A stretch of DNA of 64,000 nt from Actinacidiphila glaucinigra (lineage in GTDB: Bacteria; Actinomycetota; Actinomycetes; Streptomycetales; Streptomycetaceae), in the NCBI RefSeq assembly GCF_900188405.1, contig NZ_FZOF01000009.1, positions 186,001-250,000 of the forward strand. Reading direction: 5' to 3'. Made by a program: the position numbers and the translations under genes. The stretch's first letter is position 1; each line of letters opens with the position of its first letter. This document shows, piece after piece, positions 56,050-64,000 of this stretch. The notes beneath the pieces are model-generated. The model searched no databases, had not been told where the DNA came from, and saw only the letters and a program-made list of their open reading frames with translations.

Positions 56050-57786
56050 GTGGCGGAACGGAGCACGGCTGCCGTCGGAGTGGCCAATGAGGGCGGCGAC
56101 AAGCAGCTCGCCGCCCACGCGGAAAGTGCCACGGCCGACGAGGCGACGGACCAAAGCGAAGAGCAGGACGCGCCACAGCAGACCCCCCCTGAGGAGACAG
56201 CACCGACCAATTCCGAGCCGCCCGAGCTCCACAGCGGCCACAAGCTCGCCGGGCGCTACCGCCTGGAGGAGTGCCTCACCCGTGCCGACGGCTTCAGCAG
56301 TTGGAGGGCCGTCGACGAGAAGCTGCGCCGCGCCGTGGGCATCCACACCCTTCCCGCCGACCACAGCCGGGCCCGCTCGGTGCTGGCGGCGGCCCGCTCC
56401 GCGGCCCTCCTCGGCGACCCGCGCTTCGTGCAGGTCCTCGACGCGGTCGAGGAGAACGACCTCGTCTACGTGATCCACGAGTGGCTCCCGGACGCACGGG
56501 AGCTCACCACCCTGATCGCCGCCGACCCACTGGAGCCGCACGAGGCGCACCAGATGGTCAACCAGATCTCCCAGGCCATGGCCGCCGCCCACCGCGAGGG
56601 CCTGGCGCATCTCCGTCTCGGCCCCGACGCCGTCCTGCGCACCGAGGCCGGCCAGTACCGCATCCGCGGTCTGGCGGTCGCCGCCGCGTTGCGCGGCATC
56701 TCCTCCGAGCGCCCGCAGCGCGAGGACACCGAGGCCATCGGAGCCCTCCTGTACGCCTCGCTCACCCAGCGCTGGCCGTACCCGGAGGACGAGCACGGGC
56801 TCACCGGCCTCCCCAAGGACGTCGGCCTCGTCGCACCCGACCAGGTGCGGGCGGGCGTCCACCGCGGGCTGTCGGAAGTCGCCATGCGCGCCCTCGTCAA
56901 CGACGGGGCGACGGCCTCCCGCGAGCCGGAGCCCTGCACCACCCCCGAGGAACTGGCCAAGGCCGTCGCCGCGATCCCCAAGATCCGGCCGCCCGAGCCG
57001 ACCATGACGCCCTACTCACGCACCACGTACCAGCAGGGCTCCTACCGCCAGACTCCCGGGGGACCCACGTCCCCCGGCGTCACGTCGGTCCTCTCCGCCA
57101 CGCCGCCGCCGGCTCTGCCCGGGCGCACCGGCAAGGCGCTCAAGTGGTCCGTCTCGGCTCTCCTCATCGTCGCCCTCGGCCTCGGCAGCTGGCAGCTCGC
57201 GGAGACGCTCATGGACCGCGAGAACCAGGCGAAGTCCGGCGGTACCTCCACGTCCCACAACACGGGCGGCGACGGCGGCAGCGACAACGGCGGCGCGAAC
57301 CAGGTGACGCTGAAGCCGCTTCCCGTCCAGGGGGCGGCCGAGTACGCACCCTACGGCGGGGCCCAGCACCCGAACGACGTCGGCGCCACGTACGACAGCA
57401 AGACGTCCACGTACTGGCGCACGAACAGCTTCGCCGACGGCCCCGAATTCGCCCCCTCCGTCAAGAAGGGCGTCGGTATCGCCTACGACCTGGGAGCGAC
57501 GAAGAAGCTCGGCCAGGCATCGATAGAGTTCTACTACGGCGGCGACCACACCGCGGTCACGCTCTACGCGGCCGACTCGCTGGCCTCCACGGCCGAGCCG
57601 AGCCAGCTGAAGAAACTGGCCACCGTCACCACCGACGGCAAGGCGGCGAAGCTCACGCTGAAGGCACCCGTGGAGACGCGTTACGTCGTGGTCTGGCTGA
57701 CCGCGCTCCCCTATTCGGATGCCGACGGGTACTCCGGCGCCGGCCACAAGCAAGCCATCACCAATGTGAGGTTCGAGGGGCAGTAG
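56050..57786 (+). CDS. Pseudokinase with membrane anchor and extracytoplasmic beta domain
   Basis: This 578-residue protein has an acidic N-terminus, a Ser/Thr-kinase-like domain (residues 65-300), one membrane helix (VSALLIVALGLGSWQLAETLM) and an outer domain with discoidin-like features. The VAIK Lys is replaced (VGIH), the HRD region reads HLRLGPDAV with no catalytic Asp, and DFG is absent, so it is catalytically dead. In M. tuberculosis the same module is fused to MurJ and recruits FhaA when phosphorylated. GTG 56050 is chosen; GTG 55969 is possible. Confidence 0.85.
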   Translation: MAERSTAAVGVANEGGDKQLAAHAESATADEATDQSEEQDAPQQTPPEETAPTNSEPPELHSGHKLAGRYRLEECLTRADGFSSWRAVDEKLRRAVGIHTLPADHSRARSVLAAARSAALLGDPRFVQVLDAVEENDLVYVIHEWLPDARELTTLIAADPLEPHEAHQMVNQISQAMAAAHREGLAHLRLGPDAVLRTEAGQYRIRGLAVAAALRGISSERPQREDTEAIGALLYASLTQRWPYPEDEHGLTGLPKDVGLVAPDQVRAGVHRGLSEVAMRALVNDGATASREPEPCTTPEELAKAVAAIPKIRPPEPTMTPYSRTTYQQGSYRQTPGGPTSPGVTSVLSATPPPALPGRTGKALKWSVSALLIVALGLGSWQLAETLMDRENQAKSGGTSTSHNTGGDGGSDNGGANQVTLKPLPVQGAAEYAPYGGAQHPNDVGATYDSKTSTYWRTNSFADGPEFAPSVKKGVGIAYDLGATKKLGQASIEFYYGGDHTAVTLYAADSLASTAEPSQLKKLATVTTDGKAAKLTLKAPVETRYVVVWLTALPYSDADGYSGAGHKQAITNVRFEGQ

Positions 57787-57802
57787 CCCCGCGGGGAGGG
57801 GG

Positions 57803-58498
57803 ATGGTGGCCACGCAGGGCACGGGCGGGGAGGTCAGCGACAGCGATCTCCTCGCCCGCCATGTCGCGGGGGACCCGAACGCTTTCGGGGAACTCGTCCG
57901 CCGGCACCGCGACCGGCTCTGGGCGGTGGCGCTGCGGACCCTGGGGGACCGCGAGGAGGCCGCCGACGCCGTGCAGGACGCGCTCGTCTCGGCCTTCCGT
58001 TCCGCCCACACCTTCCGCGGGCAGTCGGCCGTCACGACCTGGCTGCACCGCATCACCGTGAACGCGTGCCTGGACCGGGCGCGCAAGGCCGCCTCACGCC
58101 GTACCTCCGCGGTCACGGACGAGAAGCAGTTCGAGGAACTGCTCGAACCGCACGAGTCCGCCGCCGCCCCCGCCGAGCGGGGGGAGCTGCACCGGGAACT
58201 GCTGCAGGCGCTCGCGACGCTCCCCGTGGAACAGCGGGCCGCCCTGGTCCTGGTCGACATGCAGGGCTATCCCGTGGCCGAGGCCGCCGCCGTCCTCGAC
58301 GTTCCGGCGGGGACGGTCAAGAGCAGATGCGCCCGGGGCAGAGCGCGGCTGCTGCCGCTCCTGTCCCACCTGCGGGACGGGCCGGGGAGTAGGGGCGATC
58401 AGGCAGGGGCAAGGAACCGGACGGAGAACGCATCCGTCCCAGAGACGGAGGCCCGGCCGGGCCACGGCTTCACACAGGGCGGAGGTGGACACCCATGA
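57803..58498 (+). CDS. sigM: ECF sigma factor SigM
   Basis: This 231-residue sigma factor has a region 2 (LWAVALRTLGDREEAADAVQDALVSAFRS... TWLHRITVNACLDRAR) and a region 4 (LATLPVEQRAALVLVDMQGYPVAEAAAVLDVPAGTVKSRCARGR). A disordered tail of about 35 residues ends in Gly-rich repeats. It overlaps the following anti-sigma gene by 4 bp (ATGA), a mark of coupled control. Confidence 0.92.
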   Translation: MVATQGTGGEVSDSDLLARHVAGDPNAFGELVRRHRDRLWAVALRTLGDREEAADAVQDALVSAFRSAHTFRGQSAVTTWLHRITVNACLDRARKAASRRTSAVTDEKQFEELLEPHESAAAPAERGELHRELLQALATLPVEQRAALVLVDMQGYPVAEAAAVLDVPAGTVKSRCARGRARLLPLLSHLRDGPGSRGDQAGARNRTENASVPETEARPGHGFTQGGGGHP

Positions 58499-59361
58499 CG
58501 TCGACGACGGGTACGGACGAGCACCCCGAGGTCGCCGAGATCTCGGCACTCACCGAGGGCATCCTCCCGCCCGAGCGCTCGGCCGATGTCCGCGGGCACA
58601 TCGACGGCTGCGCGCTCTGCGCGGATGTACGCGCCTCGTTGGACGAGATTCGCGGGCTGCTGGGCACGCTGCCCGGCCCGCCGCGGATGCCCGCGGACGT
58701 CGCCGGCCGGATCGATGCCGCGCTCGCCGCGGAGGCGCTGCTCGCCGCATCCGGCGATGCCGATGTTTCACGTGAAACAGAAACCTCGGAGCCTGCTCGT
58801 GTTTCACGTGAAACATCGGCACCGGCTGCCGGACGGCCCTCCGGCCGTGGCGCCGGCCCCAGTGGGCCCGGGCGTCCTGGCACCCGGTCCCGTCGACGCT
58901 GGGGCAAGGGAATCCTCGTGGCCGCCTCCGCGGCCGCCGTGGTCGGCCTCGGGTCATTCCTCGCCCAGTCCACCTGGGACGCAGGGGGGAGCGCCGACAC
59001 TCAGTCGTCGACGGCCTCCGGCGTGGGTGCCAAGGCTGACGCCGACACGCTCGGCGTGCAGGTACACGATCTGCTGACACGCGGCGCGAGCGATCACGCG
59101 GAGAGCAAGCCCTCGGGACAGTCCCCGATGGTCGGAATGGAAAGCGTCACGCCGTCCTGTGTCCTGGCGGCCGTGGACCGCCGTGAGACCCCGATCGCCG
59201 TCCAACGGGGCAGGTACGAACGCATGGACTCCTATCTGCTCGTGCTACCGCACAAGGGCGACCCCGCACTGGTCGACGCCTACGTCGTGGACGCCTCGTG
59301 CACCACCGCGCAGCCGCCCGCCACGGGCACCCTCCTCCGCGAGGAGACATACCCTCGCTAG
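58495..59361 (+). CDS. Anti-sigma factor with zinc-finger-type domain
   Basis: This 288-residue protein begins with an anti-sigma zf-HC2-like motif, HIDGCALC (H-X3-C-X2-C), then an Ala-rich segment, a membrane helix (GILVAASAAAVVGLGSFLAQ) and an outer domain with two Cys. It should hold SigM inactive. Two parS sites lie inside, so the protein gains two VSRET peptides (near residues 90 and 102). Confidence 0.87.
   Translation: MTSTTGTDEHPEVAEISALTEGILPPERSADVRGHIDGCALCADVRASLDEIRGLLGTLPGPPRMPADVAGRIDAALAAEALLAASGDADVSRETETSEPARVSRETSAPAAGRPSGRGAGPSGPGRPGTRSRRRWGKGILVAASAAAVVGLGSFLAQSTWDAGGSADTQSSTASGVGAKADADTLGVQVHDLLTRGASDHAESKPSGQSPMVGMESVTPSCVLAAVDRRETPIAVQRGRYERMDSYLLVLPHKGDPALVDAYVVDASCTTAQPPATGTLLREETYPR
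58765..58778. promoter_or_regulatory. parS: parS site (perfect)
   Basis: GTTTCACGTGAAAC inside the anti-sigma gene. Confidence 0.93.
58801..58814. promoter_or_regulatory. parS: parS site (perfect)
   Basis: GTTTCACGTGAAAC, 36 bp after the previous copy, in the same gene. Confidence 0.93.
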
Positions 59362-59374
59362 CGCCACGCCGATG

Positions 59375-59400
59375 GGAATGCCCGGACCGTAGGATCCGTT
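59375..59400 (+). promoter_or_regulatory. SigR-type promoter of trxBA
   Basis: GGAAT (59375-59379) and GTT (59398-59400) with an 18-bp spacer match the SigR consensus GGAAT-N18-GTT. The trxBA genes are classic SigR targets in Streptomyces, induced by disulfide stress. Confidence 0.9.
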
Positions 59401-59470
59401 AGGCGGGATGACAATGGTCCCGCCGCCAAGGCACCCGGCGAGTCGGCACAGCAGAGACGAGGAAGAACCC

Positions 59471-60457
59471 GTGAGCGACGTCCGAAACGTGATCATCATC
59501 GGTTCCGGGCCGGCGGGATACACAGCCGCGCTCTACACCGCCCGCGCCTCCCTCAAGCCCCTGGTCTTCGAAGGTGCGGTCACGGCCGGCGGTGCCCTGA
59601 TGACCACGACCGAGGTGGAGAACTTCCCGGGCTTCCGCGACGGCATCATGGGCCCCGACCTCATGGAGAACATGCGGGCCCAGGCCGAGCGGTTCGGTGC
59701 CGAGCTGATCCCGGACGACATCGTCGAGGTCGACCTCGAGGGTGACATCAAGACCGTCACCGACTCCGCGGGCACCGTCCACCGGGCGAGGGCCGTCATC
59801 GTCGCCACCGGTTCCCAGCACCGCAAGCTCGGGCTCCCCAACGAGGACCAGCTCTCCGGTCGCGGTGTCTCCTGGTGCGCCACCTGTGACGGCTTCTTCT
59901 TCAAGGACCACGACATCGCCGTCATCGGCGGTGGCGACACCGCCCTGGAGGAGGCGACCTTCCTCTCGCGCTTCGCCAAGAGCGTGAAGGTCGTCCACCG
60001 CCGGGACACCCTCCGCGCCTCCAAGGCCATGCAGGAGCGCGCCTTCGCCGACCCGAAGATCTCCTTCCTCTGGGACAACGAGGTCGCCGAGATCAACGGG
60101 GACGGCAAGCTCTCCGGCCTGGTCCTGCGGAACACCAAGTCCGGCGAGACCTCCGAGCTGCCGGTCACCGGACTGTTCATCGCGATCGGCCACGACCCCC
60201 GGACCGAGCTGTTCAAGGGTGTCCTCGACCTGGACGAGGAGGGCTACCTCAAGGTCGAGTCGCCCAGCACCCGTACGAAGATCCCCGGTGTCTTCGCCGC
60301 GGGTGACGTCGTGGACCACACCTACCGCCAGGCGATCACCGCCGCGGGCACCGGTTGCTCCGCCGCCCTGGACGCCGAGCGCTACCTCGCCGCTCTGAGC
60401 GACGCGGGCAACGAGCACACCCGCGAGCCCGAGCAGACCGCCGCCGCGGTCGTCTGA
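59471..60457 (+). CDS. trxB: Thioredoxin reductase
   Basis: This 328-residue flavoprotein uses NADPH to reduce thioredoxin. The FAD motif is [20 protein letters not shown], the redox-active pair is [11 protein letters not shown] (near residue 138) and the NADPH motif is [18 protein letters not shown] 59471 is chosen. A SigR promoter lies 71 bp upstream. It is followed by trxA after 47 bp. Confidence 0.96.
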   Translation: MSDVRNVIIIGSGPAGYTAALYTARASLKPLVFEGAVTAGGALMTTTEVENFPGFRDGIMGPDLMENMRAQAERFGAELIPDDIVEVDLEGDIKTVTDSAGTVHRARAVIVATGSQHRKLGLPNEDQLSGRGVSWCATCDGFFFKDHDIAVIGGGDTALEEATFLSRFAKSVKVVHRRDTLRASKAMQERAFADPKISFLWDNEVAEINGDGKLSGLVLRNTKSGETSELPVTGLFIAIGHDPRTELFKGVLDLDEEGYLKVESPSTRTKIPGVFAAGDVVDHTYRQAITAAGTGCSAALDAERYLAALSDAGNEHTREPEQTAAAVV

Positions 60458-60504
60458 CCGCACCGAACAACCAAGTACCCGTCCTACACACCGAGGAGAC
60501 TGCC

Positions 60505-60834
60505 GTGGCCGGCAACACCAAAACCGTGACCGATGCGACCTTCGACGAGGAGGTCCTGTCGAGCGACAAGCCCGTGCTCGTCGACTTCTGGGCCGAGTGG
60601 TGCGGTCCGTGCCGCCAGATCGCCCCGTCCCTCGAGGCGATCGCCGCGGAGCACGGCGACCAGATCACCATCGTCAAGCTGAACATCGACGAGAACCCGG
60701 TCACCGCCGCCAAGTACGGCGTCATGTCGATCCCGACCCTCAACGTCTACAAGGGCGGTGAGGTCGTGAAGACCATCGTCGGCGCCAAGCCGAAGGCCGC
60801 CATCGAGCGCGACCTGGCCGACTTCATCGGCTGA
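60505..60834 (+). CDS. trxA: Thioredoxin
   Basis: This 109-residue protein carries the redox-active WCGPC in [14 protein letters not shown] and cis-Pro in [13 protein letters not shown]. It reduces cytosolic disulfides. GTG 60505 follows GAGGAG. It is cotranscribed with trxB and ends at a terminator. Confidence 0.96.
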   Translation: MAGNTKTVTDATFDEEVLSSDKPVLVDFWAEWCGPCRQIAPSLEAIAAEHGDQITIVKLNIDENPVTAAKYGVMSIPTLNVYKGGEVVKTIVGAKPKAAIERDLADFIG

Positions 60835-60851
60835 GCACCGCAGACGGTCGC

Positions 60852-60886
60852 GAAAGGGCCCGACCCCGTGAGGGGCGGGCCCTTCG
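60852..60886 (+). terminator. Terminator after trxA
   Basis: AAGGGCCCG (60854-60862) and CGGGCCCTT (60876-60884) form a 9-bp stem with an inner CCCC/GGGG pairing. Confidence 0.85.
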
Positions 60887-60890
60887 TCGT

Positions 60891-61508
60891 TCACAGGGGC
60901 CGCAGCGCCGGTTCCTTCTGCACGGCGCCGAGCAGCCGGTCGATCGCCATCTCGACGTCCTCCTTCCAGGAGATCGTCGTCCGCAGTTCCAGCCGCAGCC
61001 GGGGGAACCGCGGGTGCGGCCGCACGGTCTTGAAGCCGACGGCCAGCAGGTGTTCGGCGGGGAGGACGCACGCGGGCTCCTCCCAGCGCGCGTCACCGAA
61101 AGCCTCGATCGCACGGAAGCCCCTCCGCACCAGGTCCTTGGCCATCGTCTGCACCAGCACCCGGCCCAGCCCCTGTCCCTGGAAGCCCGGGAGGATCCTG
61201 GCGGTCATCAGCTGGACCGCGTCAGGGGAGACGGGGCTCGTGGGGAAGGCCGTCGAGCGCGGCACATAGGCCGGCGGGGCGTAGAGCACAAAACCTGCGG
61301 GCACCTCGTCCACGTAGACGACGCGGCCGCAGGATCCCCACTCCAGCAACACCGCGGAGATCCAGGCCTCCTTCTCCAACTCCGGCTTGCCGGCCTGGAC
61401 GGCGGCTTCTCCGCTTACCGGGTCGAGCTCCCAGAAGACGCACGCGCGGCAGCGGTTGGGGAGATCCGGGAGGTTGTCCAGCGTGAGCGGAACGAGCCGA
61501 CGCCCCAT
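60891..61508 (-). CDS. GNAT N-acetyltransferase
   Basis: This 205-residue protein has the GNAT acetyl-CoA loop GFQGQGLGRVLVQTMAKDLVRRGF. The conserved position next to trxA and parB fits the homologue seen in Streptomyces. The acceptor is unknown. ATG 61508 (MGRRLVPLTL) is chosen; longer frames lack support. Confidence 0.85.
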   Translation of the reverse strand: MGRRLVPLTLDNLPDLPNRCRACVFWELDPVSGEAAVQAGKPELEKEAWISAVLLEWGSCGRVVYVDEVPAGFVLYAPPAYVPRSTAFPTSPVSPDAVQLMTARILPGFQGQGLGRVLVQTMAKDLVRRGFRAIEAFGDARWEEPACVLPAEHLLAVGFKTVRPHPRFPRLRLELRTTISWKEDVEMAIDRLLGAVQKEPALRPL

Positions 61509-61642
61509 GAGGTCTGACCCTCGTTTCTGTCGTGGACCCAACTGCCGACGAAGCCACCCACGGCGCCCAGCCCGAGCCCCGCTGCGAGGAGGGCGGCCTT
61601 CTGCCAATCGTGCTCCACTCCAACGCGCCGCACCGATCGCAT
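61415..61642 (-). CDS. Small hydrophobic protein overlapping the GNAT gene
   Basis: This 75-residue candidate starts at ATG 61642 directly after GAGGAGGGGC, a strong ribosome binding site. It has one hydrophobic segment (WQKAALLAAGLGLGAVGGFVGSWV). Its 3' part lies in the GNAT gene in another frame, so only the first 45 codons look genuine. Confidence 0.45.
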   Translation of the reverse strand: MRSVRRVGVEHDWQKAALLAAGLGLGAVGGFVGSWVHDRNEGQTSWGVGSFRSRWTTSRISPTAAARASSGSSTR

Positions 61643-61736
61643 GAGCCCCTCCTCGGAGGTAGTGCTCCATCCCGTACGCATCGTATCCGCGGGCGGACAA
61701 GTCCGACACCGGAGCAACGCGAACGGCCCAGCAAAA

Positions 61737-61770
61737 AGCGGGTCACATCCCTCTCGGGATGCGACCCGCT
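61737..61770 (-). terminator. Intrinsic terminator of the parAB operon
   Basis: On the minus strand an AGCGGGTC...GACCCGCT hairpin with an inner stem is followed by TTTTT, a classic intrinsic terminator after parB. Confidence 0.9.
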
Positions 61771-61812
61771 CAGAAGTCGTGCTCCGTCACAGGACGGTGA
61801 GGAGTTCGGCGG

Positions 61813-62922
61813 TCACTCCTCTTCGTCCGTCTCCTCGGTGAGCGACCGCTCGAGGACCGTGTCCTCGCCCGGTGCCATCGAGCCGAGGATGCGCTCCAGA
61901 TCTTCTATCGAGGCGAACTCCACGACGATCTTCCCGCGCTTCTGTCCCAGGTCCACCTTCACCCGGGTCTCGAAGCGGTCGGAGAGCCGCAGCGCGAGAT
62001 CGGTCAGGGCGGGGGACATCCGCTTGCCGGCCCGGGGCGTCGGCGCCTTCCGCGCGGGCTGGGACTCGGAGTTCATCACATGCACGATCTCCTCGACCGC
62101 GCGCACCGAGAGCCCCTCGGCCACGATCCGGCTGGCGAGCCGGTCCTGGTCCTCCACGTCCTCCAGGGCGAGCAGGGAGCGGGCGTGCCCAGCGGAGAGC
62201 ACACCGGCCGCCACACGCCGCTGTACGGGCGCGGAGAGCTTCAGCAGGCGCAGGGTGTTGGAGACCTGGGAACGGGAGCGGCCGATGCGGTCGGCGAGCT
62301 GCTCGTGGGTGCAGGCGAAGTCCTTGAGGAGCTGGTCGTAGGCGGCCGCCTCCTCCAGCGGGTTCAGCTGGGCACGGTGCAGGTTCTCCAGGAGCGCATC
62401 CAGGAGAAGCTTCTCGTCGTCGGTGGCCCGTACGATCGCGGGGATGGCCTCCAGGCCCGCCTCGCGGCTGGCCCGCCAGCGCCGCTCACCCATGATGAGC
62501 TCGTAGCGCTCCGAGCCGACCTGACGGACGACGACCGGCTGCAGAAGGCCGACCTCCTTGATGGAGGTGACCAGCTCGGCCAGCGCGTCCTCGTCGAAGA
62601 CCTCACGCGGCTGCCGCGGGTTGGGGATGATCGCGTCCAGCGGCAGTTCCGCAAAGTACGCCCCCGCCACCATGGGCGGCTCCTGGGGTGCGATGGCCTC
62701 CGGCGTTTCACGTGAAACCGGGATCGTCGCGGTCCCCTCACGTCCCTGCTGTTCCACCAGGGCCGCCACCTTGGCGGCGGCGACACCTCGTTCCGGCGCC
62801 AGGACCGGCGCGGCGGTCGCCGCCGTCGCCACCGCGGTCGCGGCTGCCGCGTCCGCACCGTTCGGTGCGGCGGGAATCAGCGCGCCGAGCCCACGGCCGA
62901 GTCCTCTGCGTCGCTCACTCAC
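61813..62922 (-). CDS. parB: Chromosome partitioning protein ParB
   Basis: This 369-residue CTPase loads at parS. Core elements are [22 protein letters not shown], the CTP-binding [20 protein letters not shown] and the helix-turn-helix [21 protein letters not shown]. An acidic C-terminal region dimerises. The GTG start overlaps the parA stop by 4 bp. One parS lies inside the gene. Confidence 0.97.
   Translation of the reverse strand: MSERRRGLGRGLGALIPAAPNGADAAAATAVATAATAAPVLAPERGVAAAKVAALVEQQGREGTATIPVSRETPEAIAPQEPPMVAGAYFAELPLDAIIPNPRQPREVFDEDALAELVTSIKEVGLLQPVVVRQVGSERYELIMGERRWRASREAGLEAIPAIVRATDDEKLLLDALLENLHRAQLNPLEEAAAYDQLLKDFACTHEQLADRIGRSRSQVSNTLRLLKLSAPVQRRVAAGVLSAGHARSLLALEDVEDQDRLASRIVAEGLSVRAVEEIVHVMNSESQPARKAPTPRAGKRMSPALTDLALRLSDRFETRVKVDLGQKRGKIVVEFASIEDLERILGSMAPGEDTVLERSLTEETDEEE
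62705..62718. promoter_or_regulatory. parS: parS site (perfect)
   Basis: GTTTCACGTGAAAC inside parB; it is read as VSRET in the protein. Confidence 0.93.
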
Positions 62923-63968
62923 TGGTTCCCCTCCGACGTGTTCAGCTCTTTGAGCTCTTGGGTGCGTCCCAGGCCACGCATGGCCATCTCGCGTGCCGCC
63001 TCAAGATACGACAGCGCCCCACTCGAACCCGGATCGTAGGTCAGCACCGTCTGACCGTAGCTGGGGGCCTCCGAGATACGAACCGAGCGCGGGATGCTCG
63101 TGCTCAGCACCTCCTTGCCGAAGTGGGTACGGACTTCCTCGGCGACCTGCGAGGCGAGCCGGGTCCGGCCGTCGTACATGGTCAGCAGGATGGTGGAGAC
63201 ATGGAGCTTGGGGTTGAGATGGCCCCGGACCAGCTCCACATTGCGGAGCAGCTGCCCCAGGCCCTCCAGTGCGTAGTACTCGCACTGGATCGGGATGAGA
63301 ACCTCGGCGCCGGCCACCATGGCGTTGACGGTCAGCAGACCGAGCGAGGGCGGGCAGTCGATGAGGATGTAGTCCAGCGGCTGCTCATAGGCCTCGATGG
63401 CCCGCTGCAGCCGGCTCTCCCGGGCCACCAGGGAGACCAGTTCGATCTCTGCGCCCGCCAGGTCGATGGTGGCGGGAGCGCAGAAGAGGCCCTCCACGTC
63501 CGGCACCGGCTGGACCACATCGGAGAGCGGCTTGCTCTCCACCAGCACGTCGTAGATGGAGGGGACTTCGGAGTGGTGGTCGATCCCGAGGGCGGTGGAG
63601 GCGTTGCCCTGGGGGTCGAGGTCCACGACCAGCACCCGGGCCCCGTGCAGGGCCAGGGAGGCTGCCATGTTGACCGTGGTGGTGGTCTTGCCGACCCCAC
63701 CCTTCTGGTTGGCGACCACGACCACTCGGGTCTGGGGTGGACGGGGGAGTCCTTCACCGGCCCGCCCCAGTGCCTCCACGGCCAGTTGGGCGGCGCGGCC
63801 GATGGGGGTGTCGTCCATCGGGGGCGGTGTTTCACGTGAAACATCGTCCCCGAACGGCTCGGTGCGGGGACCGGGGACCGGATCGGTCATCGGTCCCGCG
63901 ATGTTGGCGTCGGACCGCAAGGATTCACTCTCCTCGACTACAAGCTCGCAATGAACAGAGCCTGCCAT
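62919..63968 (-). CDS. parA: Chromosome partitioning ATPase ParA
   Basis: This 349-residue deviant Walker ATPase has [40 protein letters not shown] and [17 protein letters not shown], and segregates parS-ParB complexes. It has an extended N-terminus of about 75 residues; a parS there is read as VSRET. ATG 63968 is the chosen start; ATG 63890 is an alternative. Confidence 0.95.
   Translation of the reverse strand: MAGSVHCELVVEESESLRSDANIAGPMTDPVPGPRTEPFGDDVSRETPPPMDDTPIGRAAQLAVEALGRAGEGLPRPPQTRVVVVANQKGGVGKTTTTVNMAASLALHGARVLVVDLDPQGNASTALGIDHHSEVPSIYDVLVESKPLSDVVQPVPDVEGLFCAPATIDLAGAEIELVSLVARESRLQRAIEAYEQPLDYILIDCPPSLGLLTVNAMVAGAEVLIPIQCEYYALEGLGQLLRNVELVRGHLNPKLHVSTILLTMYDGRTRLASQVAEEVRTHFGKEVLSTSIPRSVRISEAPSYGQTVLTYDPGSSGALSYLEAAREMAMRGLGRTQELKELNTSEGNQ
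63829..63842. promoter_or_regulatory. parS: parS site (perfect)
   Basis: GTTTCACGTGAAAC in the N-terminal coding region of parA. Confidence 0.93.
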
Positions 63969-64000
63969 GCTTTCGGGGTCGCGAACCAGTGAGGACCGTT

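Noticed and set aside
63969-64000. 3' end of the gene upstream of parA
   Set aside because: Only 32 bases remain and no stop-codon context allows a firm call.

Overview
The window is high-GC actinobacterial DNA, almost certainly from a Streptomyces (or very close relative) chromosome arm lying next to oriC. The evidence is the codon bias, the GTG/TTG starts with GGAGG-type ribosome binding sites, eight perfect copies of the actinobacterial parS sequence GTTTCACGTGAAAC, and a gene order conserved next to the origin in actinobacteria: pcnA, a DUF6049 gene, murJ, a pseudokinase gene, sigM, an anti-sigma gene, trxB, trxA, a GNAT gene, parB, parA. The dnaA/oriC region itself should lie a few kb beyond the right-hand end. 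No rRNA, tRNA, CRISPR array, insertion sequence or prophage was found.

Left part (1-16 kb): a DUF6083 protein, a Cof-type HAD phosphatase, and a minus-strand respiratory block. That block is cydA, cydB and a fused cydCD transporter under a Rex-type operator, followed by a GAF-domain histidine kinase with no response regulator nearby. Next come hisC, a LacI-type regulator, a metallophosphoesterase, a membrane protein with SPDF repeats, a DUF4240 protein, and thiC behind a TPP riboswitch.

Middle part (16-33 kb) is the most variable stretch. It holds a YibE/F membrane protein, a free-standing NfeD-like OB-fold protein with a flotillin, small membrane and cupin proteins, a phosphotyrosine phosphatase, and a broken fructosamine kinase gene. 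It continues with a cystathionine lyase, two LysR regulators each with a candidate operator, a NUDIX hydrolase, a GC-rich 10-bp tandem repeat, a flavohemoprotein plus PPOX-family pair, an FG-GAP secreted protein, and a TetR regulator divergent from a TetX-like flavin monooxygenase across a perfect 23-bp palindrome.

Right part (33-64 kb) is core: dnaB with a DnaA-box-rich leader, a MATE transporter, and the rpsF-ssb-rpsR-rplI operon. A membrane protein followed by a MITE-like palindromic element comes next, then femX with an alanine-racemase-like gene, a GT87-type membrane protein, and a class A PBP divergent from a PadR-ino1 unit. After an MFS transporter and a small Pro-rich membrane protein comes the oriC-proximal island ending in parB-parA. 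Themes that link the genes are aerobic redox control (Rex/cyd, SigR-type trxBA promoter, flavohemoprotein), cell-wall assembly (PBP, FemX, MurJ and its detached pseudokinase) and chromosome replication and segregation (dnaB, DnaA boxes, parS, ParAB).
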